Positions 59,529-64,000 of a stretch of DNA of 64,000 nt are shown one piece after another. Positions within the stretch are counted from its first letter, which is position 1. Each line of letters begins with the position of its first letter. The DNA is from MGBC163016 sp910588905 (GTDB lineage Bacteria > Actinomycetota > Coriobacteriia > Coriobacteriales > Eggerthellaceae): positions 62,001 to 126,000 of the forward strand of contig CAPGDO010000003.1 of the NCBI GenBank assembly GCA_948616985.1, in the 5' to 3' direction. The position numbers and the translations under genes were made by a program. The notes beneath the pieces were generated by a model, which did no database searches, had not been told where the DNA came from, and saw nothing but the letters and a program-made list of their open reading frames with translations.

Positions 59529-60956
59529 CTATGCCCAGACCATGAGATCATTCAGCACACGGACGTCCTCACAGGTGTCCAATGTGGAGCATACCTCTAT
59601 GATCCGCTCCACATTCTCAGCCGAAGGCGTGTGATCAGCGTAATCAAGGTTGCCGCGGAACTTCTTGATGACGTCGTCATAGGATTGCGGCATCTCCTCT
59701 GACCCCATGGCTTCAGCAAAGTACTTCTCATAGACCGTGCCATCCTGCATGGTGACCGTGACGATGGCGCCCTCATAGGGTGACTTCTTGATGTCCTTGG
59801 GATCGCAGCGCGGATCGTATTCGAAGGTCTTCACCTTGTCAGCCACTTCACGGAGAAGCGGATTCCAGATGCCCTTCTCATCATTGCCGTATTCGGAAAG
59901 CGTTGCGCGGCCATAGACCAGACCGCAGACAGCGCCCCACGAAGAGCTGAACTGAACGTCCACCGGTGTCTGCGGATGAGCCTTGACTTCCAGCGGCACA
60001 CCCAGCAGATTGAGGGTGCCCTTACCGGACTTGATGTCGATGCGTTCGATCTCATGAACATCGATATCATGGTTGTCATGCAGGTAGATACCGCAGTCGA
60101 TGAAGTTGTGAGTCCCTCGGCAGCAAGGATACGGCTTGCAGAGGACTCCTTCGGCGAACCAGAAATCTCCCAGACGGTCTATCACCAGATCACGATCGTA
60201 ATCATTGCGGTGATACTGCCGGAAGTAGCCCTCTTTGCCTTCGAGCGCATGGTAGCCCGCCGTGACGCCCGCCTGAGCCAGCTGGGCGGAGATGATGCCG
60301 TTGCGCACAGCGAATCCAGGACCGAGACGCTTCGCGCATCCGCCATCCTTGGTGACCTGGCCGGTGCCAGACGCCTGATGCAAGCCCAAGCCCATGGCAT
60401 TCACATGCTCCATGAAATCCAGACCCAACGTGGTAGCCGCAAGGCAGGCAGCCGTCAGATTGCCATTCAGAGTGGTGGTATGCCATCCCTGGTCAGGGAT
60501 AGGGGTCCCGGGCTCTGAGCCACGGTTCATGCGCAAGAGCATCTCAGCGCCCAGCGCCACATTCAACATGAGCTGCTTACCGGTCATGCCGCCCATGTAG
60601 TCCGCAAGCGCCAAGGATGTGGAAACGGAGATCACGCCGGGGTGCATGACCAGATCATGCACGTCATCGAAGTCAAGGGCGTGACCGGCAGTGGCATTGG
60701 TCTGGGCAGCATAGGCAACGGGGAGCTTCGTCCCCACGCCCCAGACATGGGTCTCCGCTGTCCCTCCATTATGGAGGTTGTACTCGCGCACTTGCTTCGG
60801 ACCCGGATAGTCATAGCCCGCAATGGCGCATCCCAAGAAATCAACGACCTGTTGCTTGATCTTCTCAGTGTGCTTTTCGGAGAGATCCTCATAGGACGCA
60901 TCCCTGAAGAAATTGGCGAAGACGAAGGCGAGGTCCTCGCTGTAATCGATTGCCAT
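59529..60956 (-). CDS. MmgE/PrpD family protein
   Basis: The 475-residue protein belongs to the family that includes 2-methylcitrate dehydratase, cis-aconitate decarboxylase and iminodisuccinate epimerase. Family motifs: FLGCAIAGYDYPG near residue 40, NATAGHALDFDDVHD near 88-102 (the acidic-His active-site loop), GLGLHQASGTGQ, the helix VRNGIISAQLAQAGVTA, and KPYPCCRGTHNFIDCG near 280. Nothing in the sequence selects one reaction. It follows a DcuC-like carrier, which points to a di- or tricarboxylate substrate, and it lies downstream of a molybdoenzyme. The ATG at 60956 follows AAAGGGGAAG. Length is usual. Confidence 0.92.
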   Translation of the reverse strand: MAIDYSEDLAFVFANFFRDASYEDLSEKHTEKIKQQVVDFLGCAIAGYDYPGPKQVREYNLHNGGTAETHVWGVGTKLPVAYAAQTNATAGHALDFDDVHDLVMHPGVISVSTSLALADYMGGMTGKQLMLNVALGAEMLLRMNRGSEPGTPIPDQGWHTTTLNGNLTAACLAATTLGLDFMEHVNAMGLGLHQASGTGQVTKDGGCAKRLGPGFAVRNGIISAQLAQAGVTAGYHALEGKEGYFRQYHRNDYDRDLVIDRLGDFWFAEGVLCKPYPCCRGTHNFIDCGIYLHDNHDIDVHEIERIDIKSGKGTLNLLGVPLEVKAHPQTPVDVQFSSSWGAVCGLVYGRATLSEYGNDEKGIWNPLLREVADKVKTFEYDPRCDPKDIKKSPYEGAIVTVTMQDGTVYEKYFAEAMGSEEMPQSYDDVIKKFRGNLDYADHTPSAENVERIIEVCSTLDTCEDVRVLNDLMVWA

Positions 60957-61018
60957 GATAATCTTCCCCTTTCAGTCAGGACCGGAAGCAGCCCGCAGCC
61001 TCCGGATAGCGGAGAGGC

Positions 61019-61065
61019 ACGGATCCAACCGAAGCGCGGGGGAGGCCCTTGCGGTATGGATCCGT
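61019..61065 (-). repeat. Stem-loop between the carrier and prpD genes
   Basis: ACGGATCCA and its exact complement are separated by 29 bases and begin 12 bases after the carrier stop. Each arm contains a GGATCC palindrome. It is one of the series of stem-loops placed after the genes of this cluster. Confidence 0.65.
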
Positions 61066-61076
61066 ACCTAAGCTCC

Positions 61077-62480
61077 CTAGGTTAGGATGAAGCAGCCGAT
61101 CATGCCTGCTGCGATGACCATGAGGGCGATGGGGGCATTGCGCTTCACCAACGCCATGAGATCGACATTTGCTTCTGTGCTGACCATGATGGTCTGGGGA
61201 TGTACGGGACACATGCACGAAGACATGCCCAGCATGACGAGCACGGCCATGAAGCACACATAGACATCCATGCCCGTTGCCTGAGAGATGCCCAGCATGA
61301 GCGGTGCCGCAATGGCCAAAGTCGCCGTAACGGAGCCGCAGCAGATGATGATGGGCATGCAGAGCAGGCAGCCGACCGCAGTGATGAGGTAACCGTTCCC
61401 ACCGGCTCCGGCCAGGAGGTTGGCGATGGCCTGAAGGCCACCGATCTGGTCGAGGACCGTAGCGAACATGGCTGCCGGGATGATGAGCCAGCCACCACTG
61501 CGCATGAACTCGGCCATGGCGATGAAGAACTCATTGGCAGCAGAGAATGTGGCATCCACCTTCTTCTTGTGGATCATGTCCACGATCATGGCGATGATGA
61601 GCGACAGGAAGATGCCGCCGATGACGCTGATGACGATCGTGCCTACTACAAGCTTGCTGAAGATGATGACGATGATCAACGGAAGGATGGGCAGCAGCGC
61701 ATAATAAGCCGGACAATCCGGAACCTCGATGAGCACGTTGGCTGCCAGATTGCCTTCTTCCATGACCTCGCCGTTCTTGGCCGCCTTGGCCTTGGCCCGC
61801 TTGTCACAGAACATGGAATAGATGGGGAAGGCGATCATAGCGAAGGGAAGCATGACGCACATGGTGGGAATCTGATATGCGCCGAAGAACTCCGGAACGG
61901 ACAAACCCTCCACGCCCGCCACGGAGAAGATCTGGGCGGACATGGTGTCAGCCGGACCCCAGATGAATCCTGTGGCGATCATGATGCATGAGCCGGACGT
62001 CAATGCGGAGACACCTGCCGCACGCAGCACAGGATACATAGTAGCCAGCATGAGCGCTGCCAAACTGGTGGCACTGGGAATGGCCAGCTTCAGGAAGAAT
62101 ACCAAGAAGATGACGCCCGAACAGAGGATGTAGGGATTCTTCAGCTTGGTGAACGGCTTCGCACAGATGAGCGCGAAGCGATCGGATGCACCAAGATAGT
62201 TCATGTATCCAACATAGCCCAACACAGCAAGGATGGTCAGAAGCGCACCACCGAACTGCGTTTTCATGGTTGCTTGGAACATTTCGAAGCAATCAAGGAA
62301 CACATTGCCGGTGCCCTTGTCTCCAAGGATGCTGTTGCCGGTGATAGCCGTAAAGGCAATAGCGCCGATGAGCCCCAAGAGCATCAAAACGATGATGGTC
62401 GGTTTGATGTTCTTGACGAGCGCAATGACGAAAACCGCCAACAGGGCGACGGTCAAAGCGATAGCGATCGCTGAATTCAT
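61077..62480 (-). CDS. DcuC-like C4-dicarboxylate or related carboxylate carrier
   Basis: The 467-residue membrane protein has about twelve hydrophobic segments. The segment YNYLGASDRFALICAKPF-type loop (it reads MNYLGASDRFALICAKPF), then NPYILCSGVIFLVFF and IPSATSLAALMLATMYPVL, aligns well in pattern with E. coli DcuC (membrane pair, conserved SSAT-like serines and threonines, ATxFPV-like end). DcuC proteins exchange or import fumarate, succinate and related acids under anaerobic conditions. A hydrophilic loop near residues 215-245 (KRAKAKAAKNGEV) is cytoplasmic. The ATG at 62480 follows GAAGGAGGAG. It lies between zinc-ribbon genes and the prpD homologue with a long structured leader, so its expression may be set separately. 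The substrate is not shown. Confidence 0.85.
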   Translation of the reverse strand: MNSAIAIALTVALLAVFVIALVKNIKPTIIVLMLLGLIGAIAFTAITGNSILGDKGTGNVFLDCFEMFQATMKTQFGGALLTILAVLGYVGYMNYLGASDRFALICAKPFTKLKNPYILCSGVIFLVFFLKLAIPSATSLAALMLATMYPVLRAAGVSALTSGSCIMIATGFIWGPADTMSAQIFSVAGVEGLSVPEFFGAYQIPTMCVMLPFAMIAFPIYSMFCDKRAKAKAAKNGEVMEEGNLAANVLIEVPDCPAYYALLPILPLIIVIIFSKLVVGTIVISVIGGIFLSLIIAMIVDMIHKKKVDATFSAANEFFIAMAEFMRSGGWLIIPAAMFATVLDQIGGLQAIANLLAGAGGNGYLITAVGCLLCMPIIICCGSVTATLAIAAPLMLGISQATGMDVYVCFMAVLVMLGMSSCMCPVHPQTIMVSTEANVDLMALVKRNAPIALMVIAAGMIGCFILT

Positions 62481-62539
62481 CTTCTCCTCCTTCTTTCTTT
62501 CAGATACAGTCTCCGCAGAGGTTCCGCCGGACCTTTGCG

Positions 62540-62570
62540 CCCTTCATCTCTGCCCACCAGGGATGAAGGG
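62540..62570 (-). repeat. Stem-loop B in the carrier leader
   Basis: CCCTTCATC and its exact complement form a nine-base stem, with a further CTG/CAG stem inside the 13-base loop. It lies 60 bases before the carrier start. No U-run follows. Confidence 0.75.
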
Positions 62571-62605
62571 TCACGATCCGTCAGGACCCTCGATCCTTTG
62601 AAGCG

Positions 62606-62641
62606 GCGCGATGGACCGGATACCACGGCTTCCCATCGCGC
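62606..62641 (-). repeat. Stem-loop A after the third zinc-ribbon gene
   Basis: GCGCGATGG and its exact complement form a nine-base stem with an 18-base loop, starting 17 bases after the stop at 62658. It has no U-run and is followed by stem-loop B. Confidence 0.75.
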
Positions 62642-62657
62642 TGCCCTCACTGGTGAC

Positions 62658-62894
62658 CTAAGCGCTCGGGGGCTTCGGCGCACCGGGTGCTGCGGGTGCA
62701 CCAGGAGCCGCAGGTGCAGAAGGGGCTCCTGGAGCGGCAGGAGCACCAGCCGCCATGGCCTCGAGCTCCGAGGTAGGGGTCTTGCAGAACGGACATTTCT
62801 TCGGCAGAACGCCATTGGTGTAGTTGACGCGCTTGCCGCATTTAGGGCACTCGATGGATGTGGGCGCATTCGCGTCCGCTGGTCTGAAGCACAT
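62658..62894 (-). CDS. Tiny zinc-ribbon protein with Ala/Pro/Gly tail
   Basis: This 78-residue protein has a four-cysteine ribbon (Cys16, Cys19, Cys34, Cys37: ECPKCG and KCPFCK). After TSELEAMAAG a 30-residue tail of repeated APGAP and PAAP units is likely extended and flexible. The start MCFRPADANAP at 62894 follows AAGAGAGACC; a longer frame to 63017 overlaps the gene before and is not needed. It is the third of three consecutive small zinc-ribbon genes. Metal delivery, electron transfer through a rubredoxin-like Fe site, or a scaffold role in the adjacent oxidoreductase system are possible; rubredoxin proper has different spacing. I do not recognise a named family. Confidence 0.82.
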   Translation of the reverse strand: MCFRPADANAPTSIECPKCGKRVNYTNGVLPKKCPFCKTPTSELEAMAAGAPAAPGAPSAPAAPGAPAAPGAPKPPSA

Positions 62895-62919
62895 GATGGT
62901 CTCTCTTTCAAATCTTCCT

Positions 62920-62946
62920 GTCGGAGGCGGTACCATCGCCTCCGAC
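62920..62946 (-). repeat. Stem-loop between second and third zinc-ribbon genes
   Basis: GTCGGAGGCG and its exact complement form a ten-base stem around a seven-base loop, starting five bases after the stop at 62951. No U-run follows. It occupies nearly all of the gap between the two genes. Confidence 0.8.
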
Positions 62947-62950
62947 CTGT

Positions 62951-63169
62951 TCAGTCTGTAGGACCTTGAGGCATGAAGCAGGCACTGGAGGTACGCGCAT
63001 CCCCCTGGGATTCCCAAAGACGCACGGCCTCATCCCTGTCCTGCTGGGTGAAGACCCTCCCACATCGCTTGCATGCGTCCATGATCAAGAAATTCTTCGT
63101 GCCGCATGCAGGACAGATCAGATACTTCGGACGACAATGGTCACAGGTCGGTCGGCACCCATATGCCAT
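62951..63169 (-). CDS. Tiny seven-cysteine zinc-ribbon protein
   Basis: The 72-residue protein contains Cys5, Cys9, Cys12 followed by CPACG (Cys19, Cys22) and CKRCGR (Cys33, Cys36). The last four form a normal zinc ribbon; the N-terminal CxxxCxxC group could hold a second metal. The remainder is an amphipathic helix (TQQDRDEAVRLWESQ) and a disordered tail. The ATG at 63169 is seven bases after GAGGAGG, a very strong site. It is the middle of the three zinc-ribbon genes and is followed by a ten-base stem-loop. No named family is recognised. Confidence 0.82.
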   Translation of the reverse strand: MAYGCRPTCDHCRPKYLICPACGTKNFLIMDACKRCGRVFTQQDRDEAVRLWESQGDARTSSACFMPQGPTD

Positions 63170-63189
63170 CGGATGGCCTCCTCAAAGCA

Positions 63190-63211
63190 GAGTAGGGCCG
63201 ATGCCCTACTC
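63190..63211 (-). repeat. Stem-loop at the end of the first zinc-ribbon gene
   Basis: GAGTAGGGC and its exact complement form a nine-base stem with a CGAT loop. The stem covers the stop codon of the gene at 63206-63382 and ends 21 bases before the next start. Confidence 0.8.
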
Positions 63212-63382
63212 CGTCACTTCGAACTTGGTCTTGCACCACGGGCACTTGGTGGTGAAGCTGCCGAATTCACGGCTGGTGACTATCTTCCGGATGGGCTTGC
63301 CACAATTGGGGCATACCTTCGGAGCCTTGTCTTTGATCTCTTCGATGCCCTCGACATCTTTCTGATCGGGACTATATGCCAT
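63206..63382 (-). CDS. Tiny four-cysteine zinc-ribbon protein
   Basis: This 58-residue gene is below common gene-calling length limits but clear: MAYSPDQKDVEGIEEIKDKAP is an acidic helical start, followed by VCPNCGK (Cys24, Cys27), KIVTSREFGSFTT and KCPWCKTKFEVTE (Cys47, Cys50). Both knuckles and the 19-residue spacing make a textbook zinc ribbon. GAGAGGAGC precedes the ATG at 63382. It lies between the ferredoxin-like gene and a second zinc-ribbon gene in the same direction, with a stem-loop on either side. Its protein is likely a small partner or metallochaperone of the molybdoenzyme system (inference from position). Confidence 0.85.
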   Translation of the reverse strand: MAYSPDQKDVEGIEEIKDKAPKVCPNCGKPIRKIVTSREFGSFTTKCPWCKTKFEVTE

Positions 63383-63412
63383 GGAATGCTCCTCTCATCT
63401 CGTATGATCGGA

Positions 63413-63445
63413 CATCCGGGCGACGATATCAGAGCCGCCCGGATG
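63413..63445 (-). repeat. Stem-loop after the ferredoxin-like gene
   Basis: CATCCGGGCG and its exact complement form a ten-base stem with a 13-base loop, starting 18 bases after the stop at 63463. No U-run follows. Confidence 0.8.
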
Positions 63446-63462
63446 CAACGGTCTTCATCCTC

Positions 63463-63801
63463 TTAGGGCATGAAGGTGGCAACGCCGCCTGCTCCGAGCT
63501 TCTCCAGCTGGGCCGGAACCTCATCAACGGGGACGACCTCCATGCACTGGGCCAGGCAGTGGTGAGCGCATGCAGCCCTCTTGCCCTCCTCGAGCCTATC
63601 CACGCACAGGTTGCACAGGTTCGACGGTACGGGCACGTAATCCCAATACCATTCGCCGCCCTGCTGCATGGGACCGAATTCGGAGAGCTTGATGCCCCAT
63701 TGTTCCTGAGACTCTATCTGCCTTTCCTGGCGGCAGGCCACTTCGCAGGTATGGCAGCCCGTGCAGTACTTGTAGTCGATGATCATTGCGTACTTGGTCA
63801 T
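63463..63801 (-). CDS. Miniature dicluster 4Fe-4S protein, electron-transfer partner of the molybdoenzyme
   Basis: The 112-residue protein carries CTGCHTCEVAC (Cys13, 16, 19, 23) and then NLCNLC (Cys63, 66) with CAHHCLAQC (Cys78, 82, 86). Nine cysteines are enough for two [4Fe-4S] clusters. DmsB/HybA-type subunits usually have four clusters and about 200 residues, so this is a cut-down version of the kind found beside Eggerthellaceae molybdoenzymes. It has no signal peptide. The ATG at 63801 follows GAGGAGGAAAGC and lies 29 bases after the molybdoenzyme stop, so the two are co-expressed. It would pass electrons between the Mo enzyme and a quinone or ferredoxin partner. Confidence 0.9.
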   Translation of the reverse strand: MTKYAMIIDYKYCTGCHTCEVACRQERQIESQEQWGIKLSEFGPMQQGGEWYWDYVPVPSNLCNLCVDRLEEGKRAACAHHCLAQCMEVVPVDEVPAQLEKLGAGGVATFMP

Positions 63802-63830
63802 ATGCTTTCCTCCTCTCTGGATGTGATGAG

Positions 63831-64000
63831 CTACTCGCCGGGATGGAAGTTCTGATACAGATACGGGGACTTCTCGTCGCTCGCATCGTCCAGGCTGTTG
63901 GGACCACGGTCCTCACGCGGCACGTACACGGTGGGATCTTCCATGGCAGCATTGGGATCGGCTACCTTGCTGATCTTGCAGAGGACGCCCTTGTACGGTG
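63831..64000 (-). CDS. C-terminal end of a probable molybdopterin oxidoreductase, cut by the window edge
   Basis: Only the last 56 codons are inside the window. They start PYKGVLCKISKVADP and end SPYLYQNFHPGE, a typical C-terminal tail of bis-MGD molybdoenzymes of the DMSO reductase family (the PYKG-V segment closes the cofactor-binding domain IV in many members). The call rests on that segment and on the [4Fe-4S] partner gene 29 bases downstream. The catalytic domains and cofactor ligand lie outside. Acetylene-hydratase-like, transhydroxylase-like or catechol dehydroxylase-like members, common in Eggerthellaceae, are all possible. Confidence 0.65.
   Translation of the reverse strand, partial: PYKGVLCKISKVADPNAAMEDPTVYVPREDRGPNSLDDASDEKSPYLYQNFHPGE

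Noticed and set aside
1..64000. CRISPR arrays, insertion sequences, integrase/att sites and prophage genes.
   Set aside because: No regularly spaced direct repeats, transposase motifs, integrases or phage structural genes were seen; the only tandem repeat is the short one at 43458-43489.

Overview
The window is a dense, almost entirely coding stretch of bacterial chromosome with roughly 58-60% G+C by eye. Gene content points to an anaerobic actinobacterium of the Coriobacteriia, most likely Eggerthellaceae. The main reasons are a LuxR-type regulator with a long membrane-embedded N-terminus (a family greatly expanded in Eggerthellaceae), an MmgE/PrpD protein beside a DMSO-reductase-family molybdoenzyme, a GatCAB amidotransferase, AddAB-type recombination nucleases and a complete F-type ATP synthase operon. 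The species assignment is an inference; no rRNA gene is present.

Layout, left to right. 1-7.5 kb: 3' part of maf, tilS, a divergent WYL regulator, an unknown membrane protein, a MacB-like ABC transporter with a very large ectodomain, and a ferritin. 7.6-7.9 kb: a small acidic protein with its own strong terminator. 8-15.3 kb (minus strand): a compact histidine operon in the order hisZG fusion, hisD, hisC, hisB, hisH, hisA, hisF, hisI. It starts behind a 34-bp palindromic operator-like site, and hisE is absent. 15.4-18.8 kb: gatCAB. 18.9-27.1 kb: DEAD-box helicase, ychF, an Na+-symporter-family transporter, truA and dnaE. 27.2-31.9 kb: an orphan ecfT and the tail of the ribosomal gene cluster (infA, rpmJ, rpsM, rpsK, rpsD, rpoA, rplQ), preceded by tRNA-Gln. 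31.9-36.3 kb: a ChbG-like deacetylase divergent from a glycosyltransferase plus YfhO-type membrane protein pair.

36.3-42.6 kb: addA and addB. 42.7-43.5 kb: tenA. 43.5-49.2 kb: an accessory-looking block with a YtcJ-type amidohydrolase, a divergent multi-spanning membrane protein of unknown function, and two divergent LuxR-type regulators. Two copies of nearly the same hairpin bracket this block. 49.2-56.3 kb: atpIBEFHAGDC. 56.4-59.3 kb: a housekeeping operon of sua5/tsaC, rpiB, glyA and dCMP deaminase. 59.5-64.0 kb: a catabolic or respiratory cluster, read right to left: the C-terminal end of a probable molybdopterin oxidoreductase, a miniature dicluster ferredoxin, three successive tiny CxxC zinc-ribbon proteins, a DcuC-like carboxylate carrier and an MmgE/PrpD-family protein.

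The last block is the best candidate for an undescribed system. Its genes fit uptake of a small di- or tricarboxylate, its dehydration, decarboxylation or isomerisation, and a coupled molybdenum-dependent redox step. A stable stem-loop follows the stop codon of every gene from the ferredoxin to the carrier, as if each segment of one long transcript were stabilised separately. Nearly all starts given here were chosen from overlap with the upstream gene, visible ribosome binding sites and family N-termini.
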